Shown here piece after piece: positions 42,692 to 51,116 of a stretch of 64,000 bases of DNA. The notes beneath the pieces were generated by a model. The model was not told the DNA's origin and made no database searches. It saw only the letters and a list, made by a program, of their open reading frames with translations. Source of the DNA: Mycobacterium sp. PS03-16 (GTDB lineage Bacteria; Actinomycetota; Actinomycetes; Mycobacteriales; Mycobacteriaceae); contig NZ_SPQO01000014.1 of assembly GCF_004570325.1 (NCBI RefSeq), forward strand, positions 62,001-126,000. The letters are read 5' to 3'. Numbering within the stretch: position 1 is the first letter of the stretch; each line of letters starts with the position of its first letter. Made by a program: the position numbers and the translations under genes.

Positions 42692-43279
42692 CTAGATGGG
42701 ATCGAACGCCGACATCAGCCACCGGCCGTCGACTTTGGCCAAGCTGACCATGACGCTGCTGGCATTCTGCGCGGGCTCCGGGCGCTCCCGGCTCGTCGTC
42801 GTCTGGTTGACGAACACCAGCACCTTGGCCGTGTCCGCGTGGATTTCGGCGTCTGCCGCGCGGACGACGGAGGCCGACGTCATGACTTCCCGGTCGCGCG
42901 CTGCCGGCATGAGGATCTCGTCGCTGAACTTGCTGTAATAGTCGAGGAACTCGCCGGTCAGATGCGACTTTGCGGCCGCCAGGTCTGCCTGCAGAGTGTC
43001 GGGCTTGTACGACAGCAGGGACACCGTGGCCTCCGAGGCCGCCCGTACCGCCGACGCTGCTGCGGCGTCGCCGGTCTGCTGATCGGCCCGGTACTGCGTG
43101 AAGTACAGGACGGCGAACACCGTGGCGGACGCCGTCAGCGCCAGTGCGGGAACCACGACCCGCCACCGCAGCAGTTTCGACCGGACCCGCCGCGGGCCGG
43201 CGGGTCGCGCCGCGTCGTGCGCCTCGTCGGTGTTCTCGGCGCGGGCGTCGTCGACAGGCGCCTTTGCTTCGGACGTCAC
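42692..43279 (-). CDS. Mce-associated membrane protein (second Mas)
   Basis: The 195-residue protein has a charged N-terminus, one transmembrane helix (VVVPALALTASATVFAVLYF, residues about 42-61) and a periplasmic domain of SnoaL/NTF2-like type ending WLMSAFDPI. This layout is that of the Mas proteins that usually follow mceF. I chose the GTG at 43279 because AAGGAGG lies 8 nt upstream; a GTG at 43312 would overlap the preceding stop. It follows the other Mas gene. The pair probably stabilises or gates the Mce complex. It ends 20 bp from the convergent thioesterase gene. Confidence 0.78.
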   Translation of the reverse strand: MTSEAKAPVDDARAENTDEAHDAARPAGPRRVRSKLLRWRVVVPALALTASATVFAVLYFTQYRADQQTGDAAAASAVRAASEATVSLLSYKPDTLQADLAAAKSHLTGEFLDYYSKFSDEILMPAARDREVMTSASVVRAADAEIHADTAKVLVFVNQTTTSRERPEPAQNASSVMVSLAKVDGRWLMSAFDPI

Positions 43280-43308
43280 GTCTGAGTCCTCCTTCGTCAC
43301 GCTGTCGC

Positions 43309-44133
43309 TCACGCCACGAACTCCATCTTCGACATCTTGAGCCGGTCGCCGTCCCGAACCACTGTCACGCTCAAGCGCCACATTCGCGGCTGCTTGTCCG
43401 CACCGGCCGCGTTGGTCACCGTCGATGTGGCGGTGACGAGCACCTCGGCGGTGTCTCCAGCCATCTTCTCGACGGCGGCTGCCTTGACATTGACGTCGGT
43501 CACCACCTGGCCGTCCTGGGCGAGCTTGACGAAATCCTCCGCGGCACCGGCGAACTCGTCGTGGAACTCACCTGTGGAGTTGTCCAGGATCTGCGCGACG
43601 TTGTCCTTCGCCTTGGCGGCGTCGATCGACATCAGCGTGAAGACGATCTGGCGCGCCGCGGCGGCGTACTCGGCGGACTGCTGTTGGTGCGCAACGGCCT
43701 CACGGTGCTGCCACACCACATACGCGCCGGCCGCCGAGAAGGCGGCGGTGCACAGCAGCGTCAGGGTCAGCACGACCGTGCCCCATCGGGTACGCGGGAA
43801 GCGCCGCCGGGCGGCAACGACTGCCTCCGGCCGTTCCTCGTCACCGGCCGGTTCGTCGGCGTCGTCGTCGGCCTCCCCGACGGTCGGTTCGTCGGCCGCG
43901 ACGTCATCGGCTTCAACGGCGTCGTGCGTCGTCAGGCCGTCGGCTCGTTCGCGCAGTCGCGCCGCGCGGGCGCGGGCTTGCGCGGCCGCCGCCAGCGCCT
44001 CCGCGGCCTGCGCCTCGGCCTCCTCGGCCAGCGCCCTGGCCGCCAGGGCGTCGCGTTTCCGCTCGACGCTGTCTGGCGTCCCGTCGTCCTGTGCGTCACC
44101 GCGCGTCAACAACGTGTTCCTGCTGTGAGGCAC
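43309..44133 (-). CDS. Mce-associated membrane protein (first Mas)
   Basis: The 274-residue protein begins with about 100 charged residues rich in Ala, Glu and Arg (RALAEEAEAQAAEALAAAAQ is a likely coiled coil), then one membrane helix (TVVLTLTLLCTAAFSAAGAY, near residue 118), then a periplasmic domain with GEFHDEFAGAA and RLKMSKMEFVA. This is the Mas architecture. The GTG at 44133 has AAGGAGG 5 nt upstream. The promoter appears to be TACCGT (44219-44214) with site 10 a further 30 nt upstream, leaving a leader of about 80 nt. It is not next to mceF: two secreted-protein units lie between. Confidence 0.8.
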   Translation of the reverse strand: MPHSRNTLLTRGDAQDDGTPDSVERKRDALAARALAEEAEAQAAEALAAAAQARARAARLRERADGLTTHDAVEADDVAADEPTVGEADDDADEPAGDEERPEAVVAARRRFPRTRWGTVVLTLTLLCTAAFSAAGAYVVWQHREAVAHQQQSAEYAAAARQIVFTLMSIDAAKAKDNVAQILDNSTGEFHDEFAGAAEDFVKLAQDGQVVTDVNVKAAAVEKMAGDTAEVLVTATSTVTNAAGADKQPRMWRLSVTVVRDGDRLKMSKMEFVA

Positions 44134-44248
44134 CACGGCCTCCTTCCGATCAACCGCCTTGGTGGGCCTGCGCGCCACCGTCGCGCCATGTCCCCCGGTC
44201 GGGCCCCCCGCGCACGGTAATCGGCGTCACACCGCGGCCTCTGCCGTC

Positions 44249-44264
44249 GTCCCGCTCAGCGGTC
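44249..44264 (-). promoter_or_regulatory. Island regulatory motif, site 10
   Basis: GTCCCGCTCAGCGGTC lies in the 154-bp gap before the mas pair. A perfect TACCGT (44219-44214, minus strand) is 30 nt from the motif edge. The same hexamer occurs at site 11. Confidence 0.6.
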
Positions 44265-44287
44265 ATCCCCGACGCGGTGGCCGGACC

Positions 44288-44701
44288 TCACCAGTAGCGC
44301 TGTGAACACAGCGCGCCCCCGGGACCCTCGTTCTGGGCGACCACCACGCCGTCGACGGTCAGCTCGCACCGAAAGTTCGGCCGGTCCGCTGCGCGGCCGT
44401 TGGAGGCGGTCACCATCGCCCAGCGGGCCGGATCGACCAGCATGACGTCGAGCACCCACGGCTGGTCGGGGCCGACCGTGACCTCGGCCTTGGGGCTGAA
44501 CACGTACGGGTTGTGGCTGTAGTCCGCCCAGCTCGGCGGGTCGATGTCCCGGTAGTAGATGTCGGCCGACGTCGGCTGGTCGGCGGTGACGGTGTAGCGC
44601 ACGTGGTGCGCAACCGGCCCCTGCGCGGCCGCGGGCGCCGCGACGACAGCGCCCACGACGGTGCCCGCCGCCAGAAGTGAGGCGGTGACGCGCCGACTCA
44701 C
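44288..44701 (-). CDS. Small secreted protein, unrecognised family
   Basis: The 137-residue precursor has a short signal peptide (ASLLAAGTVVGAVVAAPAAAQ) with a likely cleavage site after AAAQ-like residues. The mature part is an apparent beta-sandwich of about 110 residues with two cysteines (FRCELTV and ALCSQRYW) that may pair. The pattern of strands and the final WALL-type Cys resemble the periplasmic part of MmpS-like proteins, but this is weak. The GTG start overlaps the stop of the upstream secreted-protein gene (GTGA). Function unknown; the mce neighbourhood suggests an envelope role in lipid or steroid uptake. Confidence 0.65.
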   Translation of the reverse strand: MSRRVTASLLAAGTVVGAVVAAPAAAQGPVAHHVRYTVTADQPTSADIYYRDIDPPSWADYSHNPYVFSPKAEVTVGPDQPWVLDVMLVDPARWAMVTASNGRAADRPNFRCELTVDGVVVAQNEGPGGALCSQRYW

Positions 44702-45078
44702 GCGTTGTCACCCCGCACCCAGCGCGACTCGCCGCTGGACGACACGCAGGCCAGGAACAACCCGTCCGGTGCCTGGGCGACCGAATTCTCGAAGCCCGTG
44801 CAGTTGGTGTCCAACACGCGGATCCCCTCCATCCGAGGGGAACGGAAGTAGCGCGGCGCATATCTCCGCGGTGACCCGCAGAACACCAGGCGGCCCCAGT
44901 CGGTGGTGCCGAACACGTAGTGCGAGGGGTTGGCACAGGGCGCGCCGAGGACGACGTGTCCGGCGATGCCCGGCACACATGACGGCTCGTCACACGGCGG
45001 CGGTTCGGCGCTCGCGCGAGCGGGCGTCATCACCGCTGCGGCCGCAAGGACAGTGACGGCGATGGCCAGCGTGCGCAC
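44698..45078 (-). CDS. Small secreted Cys-rich protein, unrecognised family
   Basis: The 126-residue precursor begins with a signal peptide (LAIAVTVLAAAAVMTPARASA). The mature part holds at least seven cysteines (PPCDEPSCV, APCANPSH, VFCGSP, TNCTGF, LACVSS), so several disulfides are likely. The GTG at 45078 is the only start placed right before the signal peptide. It is confirmed by site 11, 42 nt upstream, and by CACAGT (45090-45085) 12 nt upstream. It is translationally coupled to the next secreted protein. Function unknown. Confidence 0.68.
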   Translation of the reverse strand: MRTLAIAVTVLAAAAVMTPARASAEPPPCDEPSCVPGIAGHVVLGAPCANPSHYVFGTTDWGRLVFCGSPRRYAPRYFRSPRMEGIRVLDTNCTGFENSVAQAPDGLFLACVSSSGESRWVRGDNA

Positions 45079-45119
45079 TGGTGCACTGTGGCACCCGCGC
45101 CCGGGGAGGTGGCCGAACC

Positions 45120-45135
45120 GTCCCACTCAGTGGCC
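45120..45135. promoter_or_regulatory. Island regulatory motif, site 11 (divergent)
   Basis: GTCCCACTCAGTGGCC lies between two divergent secreted-protein units. CACAGT (45090-45085, minus) is 30 nt away and the minus start codon is 42 nt away. On the plus side a perfect TACCGT (45166-45171) is 31 nt away, giving a leader of about 28 nt with an AAGGAG ribosome site. Confidence 0.58.
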
Positions 45136-45199
45136 GGTCGACCCGACGGACCCCGCACCGGTGATTACCGTCGGACACTCTTCGAGCCAAGGAGCCGCC

Positions 45200-45715
45200 A
45201 TGCGTCTGGTGCCCGTGTTGACTCTCGCCGGAGCCGTCGTCGCCGCTGCGGCCGCCGCGCCGGCTGCGCTCGCATGGGCGGCCGACGACGAGTGGGGTCT
45301 CAACGGCACGTACTCCGCCACCTCGAACGGCGAATGGGCGAAGAAGAACGAGGTCTTCCGCGACGAGGCCGTCGTGCGCGCCACCTGGACGATCACCACG
45401 CAGTGCAGCTACCCGACCGACTGCACCGGCACCGTCGTCAGCGATCAGGGCTGGGAGGCGCCGATCTACCAGAAGGGCGGCATCTGGTACGTCAAGCACA
45501 CCGTGCCGCGGTGGGAGCCGTGTCCGGACGGCACGGCAGCAGACGGACTGCAGGTGTTCCGGTTCGTGCCGACGGTGGAGGACGGCAGCCAGACCGACCC
45601 CGACTCGGACATGCTGGTCGGCGAGGACCAGACCACCGGCCCCAGCGGGGCATGCGGCATCAGCAAGCCGCTGTTCATCACGATGCCGTTCAAATTGGTG
45701 AAACTGAGCGACTAG
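45200..45715 (+). CDS. Small secreted mycobacterial protein
   Basis: The 171-residue precursor has a signal peptide (LVPVLTLAGAVVAAAAAAPA, cleavage near ALAWA-AD). The mature domain has the pattern LNGTYSATSNGEWAK near its start, four cysteines (TQCSYPTDC, EPCPDG, GACGIS) and a final FITMPFKLVKLSD. Proteins of this kind are common and uncharacterised in mycobacteria. The ATG has AAGGAG 6 nt upstream. It points towards the mce operon end, from which it is separated by a long hairpin. It interrupts the usual mceF-mas order. Confidence 0.72.
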   Translation: MRLVPVLTLAGAVVAAAAAAPAALAWAADDEWGLNGTYSATSNGEWAKKNEVFRDEAVVRATWTITTQCSYPTDCTGTVVSDQGWEAPIYQKGGIWYVKHTVPRWEPCPDGTAADGLQVFRFVPTVEDGSQTDPDSDMLVGEDQTTGPSGACGISKPLFITMPFKLVKLSD

Positions 45716-45740
45716 AGGCGTCCACACTTCGCTGAGCTGA

Positions 45741-45786
45741 ACGGCTGGGACGCGCCGTCCCTGTTCCCCCGGCGCGCCCCAGCCGT
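45741..45786. terminator. Long bidirectional hairpin between a secreted-protein gene and mceF
   Basis: Arms of 17 nt (ACGGCTGGGACGCGCCG at 45741-45757 and CGGCGCGCCCCAGCCGT at 45770-45786) pair with a single A-C mismatch around a 12-nt loop. The distal arm touches the mceF stop codon. It lies between convergent genes and probably ends transcription from both sides. Confidence 0.75.
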
Positions 45787-47366
45787 CAGCCGCCTGTCGG
45801 CAGAAGATCCTGCCAGGTCTTGTTCGGCTCGGTCTCGGTCGCGAGGTTCGACTGCTGGAACACCGCCCCGCTGGGCGTGGCGTACTGCCCGGTCGCCGGG
45901 TCGTACGTGGCAATCGCGACGGACGGACCCGCCGCGGCGTCCGGAGCCAAGCCACTGGGGGCGATCACCGGACCGCCGCCGCCGGGCGGCGCCGGAGCCG
46001 GAGCCGGAGCCGGCTCACCTGCGGGTGGCGCGGCGGTCGGCGCGCCGGCAGCCGGCGGCATCGGAGTACCACCGGGCGGCCCGTGGATCTGCTCACTGAA
46101 ATCCACCCGGTCATCCGGCGGGATGCCCTGGGCGATCAGATTCGGGTCGATGGGATAGGGGCCGAGCGCGTGTTGACGCATCGCCAGCGGCTCGTAGGGC
46201 CGATCGCTGCGGCACTCCTCCACCGTGGCCGCACGCTTACCCGGCTGCTCCATACACGGGTAGTTGCGGGCACCGCGGACCGCGAGTGGTGAATCCTGGG
46301 GCAGTTTGCAATACAGACCGTCCGGTGTGTCGATGTCGCTCTCGTCATCGGGTGACCGCCACGACGAAGGCGGCAGGAATCCCACCGTGCACGCCGGCGG
46401 ATCGTTCATGCTGAGCGTGAAGTCGCCCATCGACATCCCGGTCGGATTGTTCCTTGCCACGCCGACGGTCTGCGTCGCAGCGATGTAGGGCGGCAGCAGC
46501 ACGAGAAGTTGTTCCAGCGACGCGTGGTAGGTGACGGCGATCTGACCGACCGCGGTGAGGTTGGCGAGGAGCACGGGCATCGTCGGTTTGACCTGGTTGA
46601 ACAGTCGCGATGCCTCGTCGGCCGCACCGGGACCGGTTTCCAGCAGGGTGCGGAACTGGGGGTCGTTGGCGACCAGCTGTCCGGTCACGCCGGCCAGACT
46701 GCGTGCCCACGTGCGGATCTGGTCGGCGGTCTGTGCCTGCCCCTCGAGAAGCGGCCGGCCGTCGTCGACCAGCGACCGCGTCTGATCGGACACCGCGTTC
46801 GCATCCCCGACCACCGTGGCCGAAGAATCGGCCAGTGAGCCGAGATCGTAGGCAGCGCCGTCGAGCCCCCTGAAGGTCTCGTCGAGCAGCCCGCTGATCT
46901 TCTCCTTCGGCACGCTGTCGAGCAACGCGCTGACCCGGTCGAGCATCGGTCCGACCGGCTGCGGGATCGAGGTGTTCTCCCGCCTGATGATCGCGCCGTC
47001 GTCGAGGAACGGGCCACGGTCGGTGCGGGGCTGGAGGTCGACGTATTGCTCTCCGACCGCCGACACGCTGCGCACGGCGGCGTGCAGATCGGCCGGGATC
47101 TCGGTGGAGGTGTCCAACGACAGCGTCGCCTCCGCGCCCGATCGAGTGGGACGCACCTCGGTGACCTTGCCGACCTCGACACCGCGATAGGTCACATTGG
47201 CGAACCGGTACAGGCCTCCGGTGCCGGCCAGTTCCACTTTCACCGTCATGCGACCCACACCGAACAACAGGGGTGCCTGCAGATAGCCGAAGATCATCAC
47301 ACCCATCGCCACGATCGCGGCGATCGTGAAGATGACGAGCTGGCTGCGAACGAAACGGGTGAGCAT
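45786..47366 (-). CDS. mceF: MceF, Mce substrate-binding protein
   Basis: The 526-residue protein has an N-terminal membrane anchor (LVIFTIAAIVAMGVMIFGYL, about 10-29), an MCE domain (about 38-115, with VTYRGVEVGKVTEV), a long helical region to about residue 300, and a Pro/Ala/Gly-rich tail (PAPAPAPPGGGG) near residue 460. It is the last of six Mce proteins that form a hydrophobic channel for lipid or steroid across the periplasm. The ATG overlaps the mceE stop (TGATG). A hairpin at its end suggests the mce operon stops here rather than running into mas genes. Confidence 0.92.
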   Translation of the reverse strand: MLTRFVRSQLVIFTIAAIVAMGVMIFGYLQAPLLFGVGRMTVKVELAGTGGLYRFANVTYRGVEVGKVTEVRPTRSGAEATLSLDTSTEIPADLHAAVRSVSAVGEQYVDLQPRTDRGPFLDDGAIIRRENTSIPQPVGPMLDRVSALLDSVPKEKISGLLDETFRGLDGAAYDLGSLADSSATVVGDANAVSDQTRSLVDDGRPLLEGQAQTADQIRTWARSLAGVTGQLVANDPQFRTLLETGPGAADEASRLFNQVKPTMPVLLANLTAVGQIAVTYHASLEQLLVLLPPYIAATQTVGVARNNPTGMSMGDFTLSMNDPPACTVGFLPPSSWRSPDDESDIDTPDGLYCKLPQDSPLAVRGARNYPCMEQPGKRAATVEECRSDRPYEPLAMRQHALGPYPIDPNLIAQGIPPDDRVDFSEQIHGPPGGTPMPPAAGAPTAAPPAGEPAPAPAPAPPGGGGPVIAPSGLAPDAAAGPSVAIATYDPATGQYATPSGAVFQQSNLATETEPNKTWQDLLPTGG

Positions 47367-48565
47367 CAGTTCCCGCCTTCGCCGGAAGCGTCGTCCACCG
47401 TCGCGCCCCCGTCCTCTGTCTCGAAGAGTTGCGGGATCGGCGCCACCTCCGTCGGTGGCGCCACCGGCGCGCTGAGCGGATCGAGGGTGTAGTTCAGATA
47501 CCACGGATCCCCGGGCGCCGGAACCATGGGCGCCCCCTCCTGCCCCCAGCGGGTGCCGAGGAACAGGCCCCGCTTGAGCCGCGGGATCGTGAAGTCGAAG
47601 ATGATGAACTGGTTCATGTAGTCGCCGCGGATGGCCCGGTCGATGAAGCCCTGGGTGTAGGGAAAGGTCGGCGCGTAGGCCAGCACCGTGCCGAGGTCCG
47701 GTCCGACATCGGCCAGCGCTTTGAGCGTGGGCTCGAGATTCTGCAGATTTCGGACGAGGTCGGCCTGCGTGTCGTTGATCAGCCCCGTGGCGGTGTCACT
47801 GAATACGCGCAACTTGTCGAGCGCGGTGGTGAGTCGGGGCCGCTCACGGATCAAGACGTCGAGTGCGGGCGGAATCCGTTGCAGTGCACTGGTGATGACG
47901 TCACGCTGGCCGGCGACGGTGGCGCCGAGCCGGTTGAGCGCCGCGATCGAGGCGTTGATGTCCTCGCGCTGTGAATCGAGTAGTCCCACGAAGGTGTTGA
48001 GGCGGAGCAGAAGCGCCCGAAGCTGAGGTTCGCGACCGCTCAGCGCCGCGTTGAACTCCCTGATGATGTCCCCCGCCTGCCCCAAGCCACCGCCATTGAC
48101 GACCACCGACAGCGAGGACAGGGTCTCCTCGGTCGAAGGATAGGTCGAGGTCTTGTTCAGGCCGATGGTGGATCCCGGTGCCAGCCGGCCGGCCGGCGGC
48201 TGCCCCAGCGGCGGATCCAGCGCCAGATGCATGGAGCCCAGAAGGCTGGTCTGCCCCACCGTGGCCGTCGCGTTGGCGGGTATGACGACGTCCGGCTCGA
48301 CGCTGATCTCGACATCGGCGTGCCAGTCGCGCACCGTCATCGGCCCAACCGCGCCGACCACGACGTCGTTGATCATGACGGGCGAATTCGATTCCAACGA
48401 GCCCACATTGGCCATCTGGACGCGATAGGTCGTGGACCCGTCACCGGTTCCCACCGTGCCCGGCAGGGGTAGCGAGTTCAATCCCTCGAAACTGCAACCG
48501 CTTCCGACGACCGCGACACAAGAAGCCGCGGCGAGGACGCGGGTGATCGAACGGCGACCCGTCAT
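47366..48565 (-). CDS. mceE: MceE, Mce lipoprotein
   Basis: The 399-residue protein begins with a lipoprotein signal ending VVGSGC (Cys24 as lipidated residue), as in the LprK-type MceE subunits. The MCE domain follows (about 45-125, with VMINDVVVGAVGPM), then a long helical part with SREPQ-LRALLLRLNTFVGLLDSQREDI-like heptads. The lipid anchor replaces the membrane helix of other Mce proteins. ATGA overlap with mceD and TGATG with mceF make it part of one translated chain. It should sit on the outer face of the plasma membrane as part of the Mce hexamer. Confidence 0.92.
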   Translation of the reverse strand: MTGRRSITRVLAAASCVAVVGSGCSFEGLNSLPLPGTVGTGDGSTTYRVQMANVGSLESNSPVMINDVVVGAVGPMTVRDWHADVEISVEPDVVIPANATATVGQTSLLGSMHLALDPPLGQPPAGRLAPGSTIGLNKTSTYPSTEETLSSLSVVVNGGGLGQAGDIIREFNAALSGREPQLRALLLRLNTFVGLLDSQREDINASIAALNRLGATVAGQRDVITSALQRIPPALDVLIRERPRLTTALDKLRVFSDTATGLINDTQADLVRNLQNLEPTLKALADVGPDLGTVLAYAPTFPYTQGFIDRAIRGDYMNQFIIFDFTIPRLKRGLFLGTRWGQEGAPMVPAPGDPWYLNYTLDPLSAPVAPPTEVAPIPQLFETEDGGATVDDASGEGGN

Positions 48566-50037
48566 GACGGCGGATTCCCTTCCTGTGACGGTGCGGCCGG
48601 AGCGGGTGCCGGCGGCGGCGACGCCTCGGCGGGAAGCAGCATGTCGGGCAGGCTGGTCGGCGCGGGCGGTCCGGGGACCGGCGGGCCGGCCGGCACGGGC
48701 GCGCCCGGGAACAGCGCAGGTGTCGGGTTGGCAGGCAGGCCGTTGGGGGCGTAGGCACCCGGCGGACCGGGCGGAGTGCCCCAACCGGCCGGCGGTGGAA
48801 CGTCCCCGGCACCGGTGTAGGCGGACACCGCGGGCGGAGGCTCCGGAGCGTCCGGGCTGCCACCGGTGCCGCCCGGAGCGACGCTGGGATCGGCGTAGAT
48901 CAGATTTCCTGGACTGGGCGATTTCTTCAGGTAGGCATTGAACGGCAACGGCAGGTAATTGAAATTGAGCAGCCTCAGCGCCGGCCCGAGGTACTCCGCG
49001 CAGATCCGCGCCGTCTCGGGCGCCGTCGCATTGCGCACCGCGCCGATCGCCGAACAGATCAGCTGCACCGGGTTCGCGAAGTTGCCCATCGCGAACGCGC
49101 CGACCATCGACCCGGTGTCCGGGTTGTAGATGTTGTAGCCGTTGCCGATCGCGTTGGGCGCGACGTGCAGCACGTTCTCCAGCTCGGTCTTGTTGTCGAC
49201 CAGGTTCTGGGTGATGTTCGCCAACCGCTGCACCTGCTCCGAGGTCTGGTTGCGGCTGCCCTCGATGAACCTTCTCACCTCACCGACCGCCTCGGAGAGG
49301 TTCGTCAGCGCAGCGTCCATGTCGGCGCGGCTGCCGTCGATGACGCTGCTGACCGTCGCCAACCGGTCCTGGAACTGGACGATCTGAGTATTGCTGTCCC
49401 TCAACGCGGTGACGAACACCTGCATGTTCTTGATCAGATCGACGATGTCGCCGCTGCCGTCGGCGAGAATGCGGCCCACCCCGGACAGCTGGGCGATGGT
49501 TTCCCGCAGCTTGTCGCCGTTGCCGTCCATCGCGGTGGCCGCGCTGTCGATGAACCGGCTGACCGAGGTGCTCGACACACCGCCGGACGGACCCAGTTCG
49601 GTGGCGAGCCGCGCCAGTTGTTCTTTGACCTCGTCCCATTCGACAGGCACGGCGGTGCGGTCGAGCCCGATGACCGCCCCGTCGGCCATCACCGGTCCGG
49701 TGTTCTCGTACGCGGGGGTCAACTGCACATACCGCGCAGAGATGAGGTTCTGCGCGACGACGATCGCCTGGGCGTCGGCGGGCACCTGCACGTCGCGGTC
49801 GACAGCCAGGGTGAACACCGCCTGGTCCCCCGCGGGAGTGATCGACTCGATTGTGCCCACCTTGACGCCCGCCACCCGGACCTCGTCGCCCGGATAGATC
49901 GACGTGGCAGAGGTGAAGTGTGCGGTGATGTGTCGCGGTCCGAAGTAGACCTGTCGGACCACCACCGCGACGCCGCCAACGATCAGCGCCACCAGCGCAA
50001 CGGCCAGCGCCTTGACGAGACGAGTGCGGTTCTTCAT
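48562..50037 (-). CDS. mceD: MceD, Mce family protein with Pro-rich tail
   Basis: The 491-residue protein has an anchor helix (LAVALVALIVGGVAVVVRQV, residues about 10-29), an MCE domain (about 38-115, with VRVAGVKVGTIESI), a helical stem with many amphipathic segments (TIAQLSGVGRIL, LATVSSVIDGSRAD) and a Pro/Ala/Gly-rich C-terminus of about 110 residues ending in PAAPSQEGNPPS. The order in the operon fixes it as MceD. The tail probably extends into the cell wall. ATGA overlaps connect it to mceC and mceE. Confidence 0.92.
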   Translation of the reverse strand: MKNRTRLVKALAVALVALIVGGVAVVVRQVYFGPRHITAHFTSATSIYPGDEVRVAGVKVGTIESITPAGDQAVFTLAVDRDVQVPADAQAIVVAQNLISARYVQLTPAYENTGPVMADGAVIGLDRTAVPVEWDEVKEQLARLATELGPSGGVSSTSVSRFIDSAATAMDGNGDKLRETIAQLSGVGRILADGSGDIVDLIKNMQVFVTALRDSNTQIVQFQDRLATVSSVIDGSRADMDAALTNLSEAVGEVRRFIEGSRNQTSEQVQRLANITQNLVDNKTELENVLHVAPNAIGNGYNIYNPDTGSMVGAFAMGNFANPVQLICSAIGAVRNATAPETARICAEYLGPALRLLNFNYLPLPFNAYLKKSPSPGNLIYADPSVAPGGTGGSPDAPEPPPAVSAYTGAGDVPPPAGWGTPPGPPGAYAPNGLPANPTPALFPGAPVPAGPPVPGPPAPTSLPDMLLPAEASPPPAPAPAAPSQEGNPPS

Positions 50038-51116
50038 CGCGATCCACCCGGAATACCGTTGTAGGGGAACGGGAACTCTGCCCGTGGGCCGGCATTGTCC
50101 GGCGGCTGTCCGGCGTTGACACCGCGGCGGAAGCCGAGGGCATAGTCGAGGAACGGCTGAATGGCCGCGCCCGGCAACAGGTTTCCGACGAAGGCGTTGT
50201 AGTAGAAACCGTTGTTCACGGCCTCGCCCTGCGTCACCTGATATTTGGCCAGACCGGCGAGCGCCTCGGCGATGTTGTCGCGGTTGCGTTCGAGCATGTC
50301 GGAGACCGAGTTGATCTTCTCCAATGTCGGCGCCAATTCCTGCTCGTTGTCGCGTACCAGCCCGGTCAACTGCTGGGCCAGCGCCGAGGTGTTGGCGAGC
50401 AGGTTGACGATCGCGTAGCGCCGCTGCTCGAGCACCGCGAGCAGATCGTTGGCACTGAGCAGCAGGGCGTTCACCTGCTGGCTGCGCTCCGAGAGGATTC
50501 CGGTGACGTCGGCCGCACTGGCCAGCAGGTTGCCCAGCGTCTCGTCACGGTCGTTGAGGGACCGCGACAGCCGGGTCACGCCGTCGAAGGTGGGCCCCAG
50601 TTGCGGAGCCAACCGCTCGATGGTCTCCGACAGCGTGTCCAGCGACTGGTTGAGCGTCGCGGTGTCGGTGTCCGCGGTGTTGGCGGTGAACTCGCTGACC
50701 GCATCGGTCAGCGAATACGGCGAGGCGGTCCTGGTCAACGGGATCACCGACATCGGGACGAGCGTCTGTGTGCCCTGCGGTTCCACGGTCAGCATCCGCT
50801 CGCCCAGCAGCGTCCCGGTGCGGATGTGGGCGGTGGTGTCCGTCCCCAGTCGCACCGAGCTCTCGATCGAGAAGGTGACGAGCGCCTTGCCGTTCTGCAG
50901 CGCCACGTCGGAGACCGTCCCGACGGCCACCCCGGAGACCTTGACCTCGTTGCCGGCGGCGAGTCCACCGGCCTCGTTGAACAGTGCCTGGTACTTCACC
51001 GACGTCGCCATCGACAGCAGCCGTTGGGGCTGCAGCCCAACGGTGATCACCAGCACGATCAGCACCAGACCGATGAATCCGGTTCGGACCAGGGCGCTTC
51101 CACGGTATTTCAGCAT
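50034..51116 (-). CDS. mceC: MceC, Mce family protein
   Basis: The 360-residue protein has an anchor helix (TGFIGLVLIVLVITVGL, about 12-28), an MCE domain (about 38-118, with VKVSGVAVGTVSDV) and a helical stem (VTRLSRSLNDRDETLGNLL and QVNALLLSANDLLAVLEQRR). The C-terminal part is short, without the long Pro-rich tail of MceD and MceF. The stop overlaps the mceD ATG (ATGA), and its ATG overlaps the mceB stop by one base (TGATG). It is the third Mce subunit by position. Confidence 0.92.
   Translation of the reverse strand: MLKYRGSALVRTGFIGLVLIVLVITVGLQPQRLLSMATSVKYQALFNEAGGLAAGNEVKVSGVAVGTVSDVALQNGKALVTFSIESSVRLGTDTTAHIRTGTLLGERMLTVEPQGTQTLVPMSVIPLTRTASPYSLTDAVSEFTANTADTDTATLNQSLDTLSETIERLAPQLGPTFDGVTRLSRSLNDRDETLGNLLASAADVTGILSERSQQVNALLLSANDLLAVLEQRRYAIVNLLANTSALAQQLTGLVRDNEQELAPTLEKINSVSDMLERNRDNIAEALAGLAKYQVTQGEAVNNGFYYNAFVGNLLPGAAIQPFLDYALGFRRGVNAGQPPDNAGPRAEFPFPYNGIPGGSR

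Noticed and set aside
44288..44701. Calling the secreted protein an MmpS homologue
   Set aside because: Only a vague strand pattern agrees and there is no membrane helix beyond the signal peptide; left unassigned.
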